64,000 bases of DNA, taken from DATHTS01 sp965219305. Its GTDB lineage: Bacteria; Acidobacteriota; Blastocatellia; Pyrinomonadales; Pyrinomonadaceae. The notes under the pieces were generated by a model. That model ran no database searches, had not been told where the DNA came from, and saw nothing but the letters and a program-made list of their open reading frames with translations. The stretch covers positions 3,844,001 through 3,908,000 of the forward strand of contig OZ244725.1 of assembly GCA_965219305.1 (NCBI GenBank). The letters run 5' to 3'. The position numbers and the translations under genes are program-made. Below are positions 15,858 through 24,931 of the stretch, piece after piece (position 1 is the first letter of the stretch; every line of letters begins with the position of its first letter).

Positions 15858-15981
15858 GCCCGCGGAAAAGCGCGGAAAAAAGAAAGACTGAAATAGAAAA
15901 AGGGTTTTTACTTCGTATTTTTTTCTTTTAATTGTTTTCTATTCCTTCTTTTTTCCGCTTCTTTTCGCGTATTCCGCGGGC
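15858..15981. repeat. Family B inverted repeat upstream of hisS
   Basis: GCCCGCGGAAAAGCGCGGAAA on the left pairs with TTTTCGCGTATTCCGCGGGC on the right, around an internal AAAAGAAA/TTTCTTTT region. It is one of the family B elements and ends about 56 bp before hisS. Confidence 0.78.
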
Positions 15982-16037
15982 AAATAATCTTTCTTCCTTT
16001 TTCCATTTTCGATTTCAATCTGATAAAAACATAATCT

Positions 16038-17420
16038 ATGGCTAACACAAATCCGGCACGCGGAATGCGCGATTTTCTGCCCGCCGACATTCGCAAACGC
16101 AATTATGTGATCGGCATTATCAAGGAAGTTTACGAAAAATACGGCTTTGAGCCGCTTGAAACGCCGTCGGTCGAAAATCTTGATACGCTGACGAACAAAT
16201 ACGGCGAAGAAGGCAATCAGTTGATGTTCAAAATCCTCAAACGCGGGGAAAAACTCCAACAGGAATTGGAAGAAGGCAAGATCAAAAACGAAAACGAACT
16301 CACCGATCTCGCCCTGCGCTACGATCTGACCGTTCCGCTGGCGCGCGTCGTCGCCAATTACAAAAACGATCTGCCGAAATTTTTCAAACGCTACCAAATC
16401 CAACCCGTCTGGCGCGCCGACCGCCCTGCACGCGGCAGATACAGAGAATTTTATCAATGCGACGTCGATGCCATCGGTTCGAGTTCGATGATCGTCGAAG
16501 CGGAACTTTGCGCGGCTGTGAGTGATATTTTGAAGAGATTGGGATTTGAGGATTTTGAAATAAGAGTTAATCACAGAAAAGCATTGACTGGATACTTGAA
16601 TGAGAAAGGTGTTCCAAATAATAAGCATGCAGAAGCTTTAGTTGCAATTGATAAGTTAGACAAAATAGGAATTAAAGGAGTTGAACAAGCATTACTGAAA
16701 AGTGGAATATCACAAAATGCCATTGATAGAATAGCAGAATTATTCAATCAGTTTGACGCAACTGAAAAAGAAATTGGCGGTTGGAATACGATGTTTCTTT
16801 TTGTGGCATCTCAATCTTTTGAATCTGATGAAATGAAAGAAGCAGTAAAACACTTTGAGAGTATTCTCGAATACACTGAAAATTCATTTGCTAAAGATAA
16901 AGTAAGGTTAGATATTAGTTTGGCACGCGGTTTGTCATATTACACAGGCGCAATTTTTGAAGTTATTTTAACAAATGGCGATTTTCAAGGAAGCATCGGC
17001 GGCGGCGGACGTTATGACGGTTTGATCGGGATGTTCGGCAAGGAACAAATTCCCGCCGTCGGTTTTTCTTTGGGACTTGAACGGATTCTTTTAATTATGG
17101 AAGAACGCGGGATGTTTCCCGACGATCTGACTGCGAATTCGGCGGACGTGATGATTACACTTTGGAACGAAGAATCGGCAGGCGAATCGCTGAAGCTCGC
17201 CGCCGAACTCCGCGCGACGGATTTGCGCGTTCTCGTTTACCCGGAAGCCGACAAGCTCGGCAAACAATTTAAATACGCCGATTCGCTGACTATTCCGTAC
17301 GTCTGCATTCTCGGCGAAAACGAACTCGCGGAAAATAAAGTCGCCGTGAAAAATCTGAAAACGGGCGAACAGGAAACTGTTGCGAGAGAACAGGTCGCAG
17401 AGAATATCAAAAACACTTAA
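16038..17420 (+). CDS. hisS: Histidyl-tRNA synthetase
   Basis: This 460-residue class II synthetase charges tRNA-His. Motifs are GMRDFLPADIRKRN near the start, motif 2 FKRYQIQPVWRADRPARGRYREF, the His-specific ARGLSYYTGAIFEV, GGGRYDGL, and motif 3 GFSLGLERI. The C-terminal anticodon-binding domain follows. The central part (about 16530-16980, residues 165-315) has strikingly different base use: only about four CpG in 16561-16920, against dozens in equal lengths on either side, with AT-ending codons. The frame stays intact. This suggests gene conversion or recombination with a distant hisS allele. Confidence 0.96.
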   Translation: MANTNPARGMRDFLPADIRKRNYVIGIIKEVYEKYGFEPLETPSVENLDTLTNKYGEEGNQLMFKILKRGEKLQQELEEGKIKNENELTDLALRYDLTVPLARVVANYKNDLPKFFKRYQIQPVWRADRPARGRYREFYQCDVDAIGSSSMIVEAELCAAVSDILKRLGFEDFEIRVNHRKALTGYLNEKGVPNNKHAEALVAIDKLDKIGIKGVEQALLKSGISQNAIDRIAELFNQFDATEKEIGGWNTMFLFVASQSFESDEMKEAVKHFESILEYTENSFAKDKVRLDISLARGLSYYTGAIFEVILTNGDFQGSIGGGGRYDGLIGMFGKEQIPAVGFSLGLERILLIMEERGMFPDDLTANSADVMITLWNEESAGESLKLAAELRATDLRVLVYPEADKLGKQFKYADSLTIPYVCILGENELAENKVAVKNLKTGEQETVAREQVAENIKNT

Positions 17421-17430
17421 AAACACAGGT

Positions 17431-17534
17431 AAGAACCGTCTGCGGTAGCGGGCGGTTTGAGTTTATTTATCTAAAGCGTTTAATGTAAACTCGAATTTCT
17501 AAGTATAAACCATCCGTTACCGCAGATGGTTCTG
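17431..17534. repeat. Family D inverted repeat (GAACCGTCTGCGGTA)
   Basis: AAGAACCGTCTGCGGTAGCGG at the left faces ACCATCCGTTACCGCAGATG then GTTCT at the right. An inner pair GAGTTTA/TAAACTC is also present. The whole gap between hisS and the phosphatase gene is this element. Confidence 0.75.
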
Positions 17535-17542
17535 ACTTAATT

Positions 17543-18082
17543 ATGAAAAACAAATCCATCTATTTTTCGCTGTTCCTGATTATCGCTTTTGCGAACTTTT
17601 CCGACGCGCAAAATGTTGTAAAAAACAAAAATCTGCCGAATCTTTACAAAGTAAACGACAATTTGTATCGCGGCGGGCAACCGACGGAATTTGGAATTTC
17701 ACAGCTTAAAGCGTTGAATATCAAAACTGTAATTGATCTTCGCGGCGCGGATGAACGTGCGGAGAAAGAAGAAAAATGGGTGAGCAATTCAGGAATGAAA
17801 TTCATCAATCTGCCGATGAGAAATTGGCTTGAGCCGAAAGATGCACAGATCGAAGAGGTTTTGGCAGAGATCAACAACGCGGAAAATCAGCCTGTTTTCG
17901 TGCATTGCAAACGAGGTTCAGACCGTACGGGAACGGTCGTCGCGGTTTATCGAATGACGCACGATAATTGGACGGCGCAACAGGCGAATGACGAAGCGAA
18001 AGGTTTCGGTTTCGGTTGGTGGCAGGTTTGGATGAAGGATTACATCAACGATTATCACCGCGATATTAAACAGCCAAACTAA
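17543..18082 (+). CDS. Secreted dual-specificity/tyrosine phosphatase-like protein
   Basis: The 179-residue protein has a signal peptide (MKNKSIYFSLFLIIAFANFS, cleavage near DAQ). The cysteine phosphatase loop is HCKRGSDRTG, with C122 and R128. YRGGQPTEFGI near residue 42 is typical of the bacterial DSP/cyclin-dependent-kinase-inhibitor-3-like branch. It would act outside the cytoplasm, so phosphoinositide-like or polyphosphate substrates are as likely as phosphoproteins. Confidence 0.86.
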   Translation: MKNKSIYFSLFLIIAFANFSDAQNVVKNKNLPNLYKVNDNLYRGGQPTEFGISQLKALNIKTVIDLRGADERAEKEEKWVSNSGMKFINLPMRNWLEPKDAQIEEVLAEINNAENQPVFVHCKRGSDRTGTVVAVYRMTHDNWTAQQANDEAKGFGFGWWQVWMKDYINDYHRDIKQPN

Positions 18083-18195
18083 GCGAATGTTCACAAATAA
18101 TAATTAAAATCAGCGGCGTGATGCAACCGTTATTTTCTCCGGCGAATCAGATTCGAATAGCTTTAACAAAATTTTCAGATTTCGGGGTTAAAATA

Positions 18196-20244
18196 ATGAA
18201 ATTGGTTTACTCTTTTTTGATCTTCTTTGTCGCACTCAGCGTAGCGATGATTTGTCCTGCTCAAACTTATCCGGCTTTCGATCAAATGAGTCAAACAAAG
18301 ATTCTTTTGGAAGACGGTGAGATCGAATCCAGGGTCGAACGGCTTTTGATGAAACGCGATGTCGGCGAATTGGCAAATGAATTGGCGAGCCGAAAATCGG
18401 CGCAGACGATTTCCGATCTTTTGATAAAGTTGAGCGTTTTTGCCCGCGCCGGACATCGTGAGCGCGTTCACGAAACTTTGTCGGAAGTCGGTAATATTTA
18501 TCTTTCAGCCGATAATAAGGACCAAATTTTACGTGTCGCGCGAAGAGCGATCACAATTGATGATTTTACGGCGCAAAAGATTTTCTATGAGAAGATTGCT
18601 GTCGGCGGCGATGACAAAGCGAGCGCTTTTGTTTCTTTGTGGCGCAAAAAAGGCGATGTCCGCGAGCTTGAAAACTGGCTGAAAGTTCGCGCGGAAACCA
18701 GCGAAAATTGGTGGTTTCTGTATGCCGCTCTGAAAAAAGATCTCGGCACGGCGGACGAGATTGCCGAAGATTTGAAAAGAAAAATCAAAAAAGATCCGCA
18801 GGATTTTTCGCTGGTAGAGAAATATTTATACATCGTTCAAAATGTCATTTATTCCTCAGTCGGCTTTTTTGAACCGAGTTATAAACAAGATATTTCGTGG
18901 CTTGCTGAAACTGCCGTAACAGATTCGGCTAACGGGTCTTATGAAATCGGACAACTTTTAAAAAGCCTGAATCCGTCTCTCGCCGAAAGACTTTTTAAAA
19001 AGTCGCTTTTACTGCCTTTTACAGAAACCGATAAAATATCTTTTATTAAAAAGACATATCGTTACACATCAATTTCGCCGGAAGACGATATAAATGCCGA
19101 AAAACAGATGCGTTATTGGACAAAACTCGCGCTGATGGAAGTTTATCGGAAAAACGGACAGCCGCAGCTCGCGCAGACGATCGCCGAAGAATTGACGGCG
19201 ATGGATATGAGCGGAATTCGGGAAGGAAATCCGTATTTTACCGCCGGTGCGGTTCAGGCGGCTTCCGGTCAACGCGTCATCGAAACGAGAATTTTACAAA
19301 GCGAATCAGAAAATAGCGCACTGCCTGAATACTGGCTGAAACGCGCGTCTTATTATGCCGGACGGCAGGAAAAAGATCTGGTTTTGCAGACGTTTACGCA
19401 GGCGTTGGATAAATTTCCGTATGCGCCGAACGATTACAAAATTTCCCTACCGCGTTTGAAAATTTTACGCGAAATCAGTTTTTTCGGCGGCGAAGGAACT
19501 GTCTCCGAAACTATTTTGCGGCGCGAATTTCTCAATGCAAAGGCAAAAAACGATGCTAAATATCTTTATCAACTGCTGAATTTTATCAGCGATAACTATG
19601 AGAATTTGATGGACGAATTTTTCGTCAACACCGATCTTTTGCCGAAAGTTTTGAGTTCGCGCGAAGTTTGGCGTGATAATGAAGAAGAAGACGTTATTTA
19701 TAATGCGATTCACAGCGAAAATTGGAAGACTGAAAAATTGCAAATAATCTGGAATCAGCTTTCCGTTCTGGCTGAAAAAGATTTAAAAAACCGCGCTCCC
19801 GCTCTGGCATCGGCGATGAGAAGTGTGGGTGAATATAAAAAAGCCGTTCCGCTGCTCGAAAAATTATTGAAAATTTTGCCCGATAAAGCGGAAGACGAAT
19901 TGCACGATTACGATCGCCCCGATGCTGAGCGAGACCTGTTTGATTCTTATATCGGAAGCGGCGATTGGAAAAGCGCGGAGAAAATGTTTTTTGCCGGTTT
20001 TCGTTTTCGCGGAGATGAACTCGGAAAAATCGCCGCCGTCGCCGCGAAAAGCGGAAATATCAAAGATGCCGTCCGTCTATGGAAAACAAATGCGAATCTC
20101 GACCGCCGCAATTTAGTAGAACTCTACGAATTAAACAAAACCGCCGCCAAACCGCTTCTGCGTGAATTTTATCTCGATATAAAAAAAAGCGATCCGCTAT
20201 CCGATGCTGTTGACAAAGTTTTGAGCGATTATTTACAGCCTTAG
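18196..20244 (+). CDS. Large secreted TPR-like repeat protein
   Basis: The 682-residue protein starts with a signal peptide (MKLVYSFLIFFVALSVAMIC, ending PAQ). The rest is almost wholly alpha-helical with TPR/SEL-like spacing, for example the pairs ending AIEELTAMDMSG and VPLLEKLLKILPDKAEDEL. I see no catalytic motif. Such solenoids usually act as periplasmic scaffolds. I chose ATG 18196 over an upstream ATG at 18118 because only the former gives an N-terminal signal peptide. Some frames of the region are open on the other strand but look like shadows. Confidence 0.75.
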   Translation: MKLVYSFLIFFVALSVAMICPAQTYPAFDQMSQTKILLEDGEIESRVERLLMKRDVGELANELASRKSAQTISDLLIKLSVFARAGHRERVHETLSEVGNIYLSADNKDQILRVARRAITIDDFTAQKIFYEKIAVGGDDKASAFVSLWRKKGDVRELENWLKVRAETSENWWFLYAALKKDLGTADEIAEDLKRKIKKDPQDFSLVEKYLYIVQNVIYSSVGFFEPSYKQDISWLAETAVTDSANGSYEIGQLLKSLNPSLAERLFKKSLLLPFTETDKISFIKKTYRYTSISPEDDINAEKQMRYWTKLALMEVYRKNGQPQLAQTIAEELTAMDMSGIREGNPYFTAGAVQAASGQRVIETRILQSESENSALPEYWLKRASYYAGRQEKDLVLQTFTQALDKFPYAPNDYKISLPRLKILREISFFGGEGTVSETILRREFLNAKAKNDAKYLYQLLNFISDNYENLMDEFFVNTDLLPKVLSSREVWRDNEEEDVIYNAIHSENWKTEKLQIIWNQLSVLAEKDLKNRAPALASAMRSVGEYKKAVPLLEKLLKILPDKAEDELHDYDRPDAERDLFDSYIGSGDWKSAEKMFFAGFRFRGDELGKIAAVAAKSGNIKDAVRLWKTNANLDRRNLVELYELNKTAAKPLLREFYLDIKKSDPLSDAVDKVLSDYLQP

Positions 20245-20308
20245 TTTAGAAATTTTACAAACAGAAAAATAATGCCTGTCGAATTTTTCATTTTTATGTT
20301 CTTATTAC

Positions 20309-20740
20309 CTACAAACTTTCAGTTTCGATAATTTCGAAACTAGTCGTAATTTCCGAAGCCGGTTTTACATTAGCGGCGACGGAACAATATTTTTCATCCG
20401 AAAGTTCGATCGCCTGCGCCACCGCTTGTTCGGAAACTTTTTCGCCATACACGATATGGTGCACATTTATCTTTTCAAAGGAACGCGGATGTTCTTCGCG
20501 CCGGCTTCCCGTAATGATAACTTCGTAATCGAAAACTCTCTGCCTTTTCTTTTTTAATATTGAAACGACATCAACCGCCGTACACGCGCCGACGGCGATC
20601 AGCAGAAGTTCGAGTGGCGACGCAGCGGATTTTCTATCGCTTTTCGTATCAATAGTTTGCGCGTGTCCGCTGGCGCTCGTGCCGATGAATAATTCGTCGC
20701 CGGCGTATTTTACTGTGGTTTTGTAATTTTGATCTGACAT
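20309..20740 (-). CDS. OsmC family peroxidase-like protein
   Basis: The 143-residue protein follows the OsmC/YhfA branch. SAASPLELLLIAVGACTAVDVVSIL carries the first catalytic Cys (C53), and EKYCSVAANVKP carries the second (C119). Members reduce organic hydroperoxides or bind small thiol substrates in the cytoplasm. It is a single gene, convergent with the TPR-like gene and divergent from the Asn-rich secreted protein. Confidence 0.92.
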   Translation of the reverse strand: MSDQNYKTTVKYAGDELFIGTSASGHAQTIDTKSDRKSAASPLELLLIAVGACTAVDVVSILKKKRQRVFDYEVIITGSRREEHPRSFEKINVHHIVYGEKVSEQAVAQAIELSDEKYCSVAANVKPASEITTSFEIIETESL

Positions 20741-20830
20741 AGATTTTTAACGGGAATTACGGGGAAACTTGCAGAGATTCTAACACAAAAAATTATATTT
20801 GATAGTGATTTTTTCGTCCTAATAAACTTT

Positions 20831-20845
20831 TGGCACACAATATGC
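20831..20845 (+). promoter_or_regulatory. Candidate sigma-54 promoter
   Basis: TGGCAC-ACAAT-ATGC fits the -24/-12 consensus TGGCAC-N5-TTGC with one mismatch and the exact 10-bp spacing between GG and GC. It lies about 60 bp upstream of the start at 20904, with AAGGAG at about 20889 as ribosome binding site. Confidence 0.5.
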
Positions 20846-20903
20846 TTCTTAACATTTTGCAAAGGTTTTTCGTCGATGTTTTTTCGGAAAAGGAGAATAG
20901 AAT

Positions 20904-22574
20904 ATGAGTAGATTAAAAAATTTGTTTTCGGCTTATTTAACAGTTGTTTTATTGTTTACGGGTTTAGCGGTTTCGACGAACGCTCAGAGAAATCGAAACA
21001 ATCGTGATATGCGCGATACGGTTCGCAGTTTGAGTTCAAAAATTTACGATTTTCAAAACAGCCTTTCGGGCGAGTTCAGAAATAACAATAATCGCCGCGA
21101 CCGAACTGATTTGGAAGATTATCTGCGGAAAATGGACAATGAGGTTCGCGATTTTGAAGCACAATACAATCGTCAGAGCGAAAATGCCGATGATGTTTCA
21201 GCAATCCTCGACGAGGCGAAAAAAGCCGACGCGCTGATCAGTCGTCTGAGTTTCAGCCAGAAAACATACGATCAATGGACGGAAATTCGCACTCTGCTCG
21301 GCACACTCGCCGGTAATTACAATGTTTATTGGAATGCGGGAAATGATAATCGGAATTATCCGACATCGCGTAATAATCGCAATAATTATCCCGACAATCG
21401 TAATAATAATTATCCCAATCGCGGAAATCAGAATTATTACGGCGATAACAATTTGACCGGAACTTACCGTCTTGACACTTCGAGAAGCGAAGATACGAAT
21501 CAGATTCTTAATAACAATCGTGTTCGTGACAACAATTCGCGCGAAGATTTGCGGCAAAAACTCGATGCGCCGCAAGAACTCGCTATCAGCGTTCGCGGAA
21601 ATCAAGTTACGCTCGCTTCTTCAAATGCTTCTCCGGCGACATTTGACGCAAACGGACAGACGATAAGTCAAACCGCATCGAACGGCAAAAATGTCAATGT
21701 TCGCATCAGTTTGCAGGATAATAATTTGATGGTTTCGAGTCTCGGCAGCAGCGACAGCGATTATACGGTTACATTTTCGTCAATTGAAAACGGAAAAGCG
21801 TTAAAAGTTACGCGCCGAATTACGACCGATTATCTGCGCCAGACGGTTTTCGCCGAAAGTATATATTCTAAAACCGACGAAGTTGCGCGTCTCGGAATTA
21901 ACAATGGCAATTACAATAACAGCAACGACGGCGGTTATTCGAGCAGTGATGATGATTATCGCAACAATCGTTACCCGAACGGCGGCAATTATCCGAACAG
22001 CGGCAATTCGCCTTATCCGCGTTCAAACGGTGGACGAAGCGGGAAATTTATCGTGCCGGACGGAACGATAATTACGGGAACTCTCGATAATAATATCAAT
22101 ACGAAAGATTCACAAAATAATGACCGTTTTACAATGACTGTGAACGCGCCTAATCAGTATCGCGGCGCAGTTGTCGAAGGTTATCTTTCGGGAATTGACC
22201 GTTCGGGCAAAGTCTCCGGGCGTTCGGAAATTACATTTAATTTCGTAAATATCAGACTTCGCAACGGGCAAACTTATGATTTCGCCGGAAATCTGCAAAC
22301 AATTACGGATTTAAATGGCGACACAATCAAAGTCGGCGATGAAAGCGAAGCTAAAAGTGGAAGCCAAACAAAAGAGACAATCAAACGCGGCGGAATCGGC
22401 GCAGGTCTGGGCGCGATCATCGGAGCAATTGCGGGCGGCGGAAAAGGTGCGGCAATCGGTGCGATTATCGGCGGCGGCGCAGGTGCAGGATCGGTAATTT
22501 TAACCGGAAAAGAAGACCTCGAAATAAAACAAGGCTCTACAGTTAGCGTTGAATCCTCCTCACCGATTCGTTAG
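20904..22574 (+). CDS. Secreted Asn-rich protein with glycine-zipper segment
   Basis: The 556-residue protein has a signal peptide (ending TNAQ near residue 28) and a helical region to about 140. Two low-complexity stretches are rich in Asn/Arg/Tyr (NNRNNYPDNRNNNYPNRGN near 155-175, and about 330-375). A folded region follows with PDGTIITGTLDNNINTKDSQ, reminiscent of VirB10/TrbI-like beta domains. Near the C-terminus is a glycine zipper (GGIGAGLGAIIGAIAGGG and GAAIGAIIGGGAGAG) that may insert in a membrane. A strong AAGGAG precedes the start and a sigma-54-like promoter lies upstream. A role in the outer envelope is plausible but unproven. Confidence 0.75.
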   Translation: MSRLKNLFSAYLTVVLLFTGLAVSTNAQRNRNNRDMRDTVRSLSSKIYDFQNSLSGEFRNNNNRRDRTDLEDYLRKMDNEVRDFEAQYNRQSENADDVSAILDEAKKADALISRLSFSQKTYDQWTEIRTLLGTLAGNYNVYWNAGNDNRNYPTSRNNRNNYPDNRNNNYPNRGNQNYYGDNNLTGTYRLDTSRSEDTNQILNNNRVRDNNSREDLRQKLDAPQELAISVRGNQVTLASSNASPATFDANGQTISQTASNGKNVNVRISLQDNNLMVSSLGSSDSDYTVTFSSIENGKALKVTRRITTDYLRQTVFAESIYSKTDEVARLGINNGNYNNSNDGGYSSSDDDYRNNRYPNGGNYPNSGNSPYPRSNGGRSGKFIVPDGTIITGTLDNNINTKDSQNNDRFTMTVNAPNQYRGAVVEGYLSGIDRSGKVSGRSEITFNFVNIRLRNGQTYDFAGNLQTITDLNGDTIKVGDESEAKSGSQTKETIKRGGIGAGLGAIIGAIAGGGKGAAIGAIIGGGAGAGSVILTGKEDLEIKQGSTVSVESSSPIR

Positions 22575-22614
22575 AAAAGTTAATTTCCAACTAATATCAT
22601 TTGTCAGAAACTTA

Positions 22615-22647
22615 AGAGAATTGCATTTTTGCAATTCTCTTTTTTTG
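22615..22647 (+). terminator. Strong rho-independent terminator
   Basis: AGAGAATTGCA and TGCAATTCTCT form an 11-bp stem with a short T loop, followed by a run of T. It ends the Asn-rich secreted protein transcript. Confidence 0.85.
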
Positions 22648-23012
22648 TTTACAAATCAAATTAATTGTTACCAAATTTAGTTTAAAAAACTCACATTCCC
22701 GATTTTGACCGAACGATTATCTTTTAACTTTGTTAAACTTTTTTTTGGAATTTTTACATTTTTAGAACTTTATTTAATAAGTAGGCAGTTAAAAAAAATG
22801 CCTTAAATTATTTAATGAGAGTTACAAAAAATTAACAACGCTAGAATTAATTAGTCATATAAAGTTTTTGTTACGCAACTCTAATACCATTTTCAACGGT
22901 TAGATTTCTGAAAATATCAGATTTATCGTTTTTAATTATCTGTTTCCTTAATCCTTGAAAACAAAGTATTTGTGTGTGCAACAATATCACCAGTTTTAAG
23001 AAACATATAAGA
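22648..23012. other. AT-rich intergenic leader of the transglycosylase gene
   Basis: After the terminator, about 365 bp of very AT-rich sequence leads to the next gene. I see no ORF, tRNA or known riboswitch in it. A possible start upstream of 23013 (at 22974) is rejected because the signal peptide begins at 23013. Promoter elements must lie here but cannot be fixed with confidence. Confidence 0.5.
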
Positions 23013-23837
23013 ATGAAAAAAATATTTCTACTTTTCGCAGCTATAATTGTGTCAACCAACATCGTTTTTGCCCAACGCGCCAGAGTTTTCGATAATTTCG
23101 ATACAACAGGCGGTGTTCAGATAGTTACACCGACTGTTAAACCGATTATGGAAACAAAATCCGGCAAAACGGCAGCTGTTGGCAAAAGCACAATGAAAGC
23201 TTCGGAAGGTTTAGCTTTTAAAAATAGTGACAAAGTTATAAAAACATCATACACACGTCTGGCAATGTCTTTCGGCGATTCGATGGGTGTATTTACGACC
23301 GGCGACGACGAAGTTGACGGTTATATCGTTGATTCGAGCAAACGATACGGTATTGATCCGCTTTTGATTTATTCGCAGATGCACCAGGAATCCTCGTTTA
23401 AGAAAAAAGCGACTTCCTATAAAGGTGCGAGCGGTTTGATGCAGTTAATGCCCGCGACGGCGCGTCGTTTCGGTGTGAGCGATATTTACGACCCGCAGCA
23501 AAACATTGACGCAGGCGTAAAATATATGCGCTGGCTTCTCGACAAATTCGGTGGCGATGTAGTTCTTGCGCTCGCCGGATATAATGCGGGCGAAGGCGCG
23601 GTAATGAAATACGGCAACAATGTTCCGCCGTATCGTGAAACGCAGGAATATGTCAGAAGAATTACCGGACGTTATGCTTCGATTCGCAATCCGAATTACA
23701 TTAAATCCGTGAAAAAAGTGTCCGAAGCACAAGCCGTTAAACTCGAAGCAAAAGAAGCAAAATCATTAGCGGTTTACGAACCCGGCGCATTGACGATTAA
23801 AACACCGGACGGCAGAATGCGTCTTGTCAATCAATAA
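23013..23837 (+). CDS. Secreted lytic transglycosylase (SLT domain)
   Basis: The 274-residue protein has a signal peptide (MKKIFLLFAAIIVSTNIVFA) and a C-terminal-half SLT domain. The catalytic Glu is E126 in IYSQMHQESSFKKKATSYKG, followed by ASGLMQLMPATARRFGV, NIDAGVKYMRWLLDKF and LALAGYNAGEGAV. It cleaves the MurNAc-GlcNAc bond of peptidoglycan in the periplasm, forming 1,6-anhydro ends. The N-terminal 70 residues are of unknown nature. Confidence 0.93.
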   Translation: MKKIFLLFAAIIVSTNIVFAQRARVFDNFDTTGGVQIVTPTVKPIMETKSGKTAAVGKSTMKASEGLAFKNSDKVIKTSYTRLAMSFGDSMGVFTTGDDEVDGYIVDSSKRYGIDPLLIYSQMHQESSFKKKATSYKGASGLMQLMPATARRFGVSDIYDPQQNIDAGVKYMRWLLDKFGGDVVLALAGYNAGEGAVMKYGNNVPPYRETQEYVRRITGRYASIRNPNYIKSVKKVSEAQAVKLEAKEAKSLAVYEPGALTIKTPDGRMRLVNQ

Positions 23838-23894
23838 CAGTTTCTCTATAGAAGGAAGCCTCACTTCTCTTCTCCTCTTGGTCTGAGATGACGT

Positions 23895-23929
23895 GCAGTT
23901 GGAATTAATTTTCCAACTGCGTTTTTTTG
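23895..23929 (+). terminator. Rho-independent terminator
   Basis: GCAGTTGGAA and TTCCAACTGC form a perfect 10-bp stem around TTAATT, followed by GTTTTTTT. It lies 58 bp after the transglycosylase stop. Confidence 0.85.
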
Positions 23930-23961
23930 TGCAAAATTAAGGTTTGCGTTATTATTTATTT

Positions 23962-24567
23962 ATGTTTTGCAATAAATGCGGCGCACAAAATAGTGATGAA
24001 GCAATTTTCTGCCAAAAATGCGGCACACGACTTGAAGATGAAGAAGAAACGCGTGTTGCCAATCGTCCGCGCCAATTCAGCTTTGAAAATAATGATGATA
24101 ATGATGACGAACAGGAAATTTTCTCGATTCGCCCGACGCTAATGTTCGTCAAGGTCGGTTACGGTTTAGCGGTTTTGGGCGCATTCTTGCTTGTTGCTTT
24201 ATTTGCTGGATTCGGTTGGATTTCCGGAGTTTCGATCTCTTCGATTATTGTAGTTTTGCTCGGTCTTTCCCTGCTTTTGATTCCCGCATATTTTCATTTA
24301 AAACAAAAGATGGTGCGCTATACATTGACCGATTCAAAAGTCGAAATTGACACCGGATTTCTTTCACATCACACGCGCAATGTGCCTTTAAGAATTATTC
24401 AGGACGTTTCGGTTTCGGCAACGATGCCGCAAAGATTGCTCGGTTTCGGCAATCTGATAATCGAAAACGCCAATGAAATGGACGGTAAGATCATTTTGAA
24501 AAACATAAACACGCCGAAAAAATACGCCGACATTTTACTTAAACAAATGCGTCTTCTAAACAAATAA
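23962..24567 (+). CDS. Zinc-ribbon plus bacterial PH domain membrane protein
   Basis: The 201-residue protein starts MFCNKCGAQNSDEAIFCQKC, a four-Cys zinc ribbon (C3, C6, C17, C20). An acidic linker precedes two membrane helices (about 68-90, 95-115) and a DUF304/bPH2 domain (KMVRYTLTDSKVEIDTGFLS, then VPLRIIQDVSVSATMPQRLLGFGNLIIENA). This is the YdbT/YdbS-like architecture with an added ribbon. I chose ATG 23962, not an in-frame start 18 bp earlier, because the ribbon begins directly at it. The function is unknown, probably in the membrane. Confidence 0.85.
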   Translation: MFCNKCGAQNSDEAIFCQKCGTRLEDEEETRVANRPRQFSFENNDDNDDEQEIFSIRPTLMFVKVGYGLAVLGAFLLVALFAGFGWISGVSISSIIVVLLGLSLLLIPAYFHLKQKMVRYTLTDSKVEIDTGFLSHHTRNVPLRIIQDVSVSATMPQRLLGFGNLIIENANEMDGKIILKNINTPKKYADILLKQMRLLNK

Positions 24568-24568
24568 T

Positions 24569-24805
24569 TTGTCCGATGAGATGGAGATTTTATATCAGGA
24601 ACAATATTTTTTCATACTTTCTCGTAATGAAGAAACAGACGAACATTACCTCGAAGTTCTCTGCGGCACGAGCGCAGTTTATACGGTTCGCATAAAATTA
24701 ACGGACAAAGAAATCGCCAATTTCCGACACAATCGCGGGAGTGCGCGAACTTTGGCTGACAGCATTTCCTATTCACCAAGTAAATTTTTACACCGCCGTA
24801 TTTAA
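24569..24805 (+). CDS. Small conserved-looking hypothetical protein, 78 aa
   Basis: The frame starts with TTG at 24569 or ATG at 24581, one base after the stop of the preceding gene, so translational coupling is likely. It is an acidic beta-rich protein (YQEQYFFILSRNEETDEHYLEV, VYTVRIKLTDKEIANFRH) without signal or membrane parts. I do not recognise a family. The operon position next to the PH-domain protein is the only context. Confidence 0.55.
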   Translation: MSDEMEILYQEQYFFILSRNEETDEHYLEVLCGTSAVYTVRIKLTDKEIANFRHNRGSARTLADSISYSPSKFLHRRI

Positions 24806-24931
24806 AGACTTAATCATTATTGCGAACAATATGAGAAAACTTGAATACCGTCAAGTTTTGATTATTCTACGATGCTCGCTTTCGTTCGATATACTGATTT
24901 ATAAAGAAAGTTATCTGACAAAGATTTTGTA

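Noticed and set aside
18118..18195. Upstream start for the TPR-like protein
   Set aside because: The signal peptide starts at 18196; the extension would bury it.
23880..23900. CTGAGATG as TPP riboswitch piece
   Set aside because: No other part of the thi box is present and no thiamine gene follows; it precedes a plain terminator.
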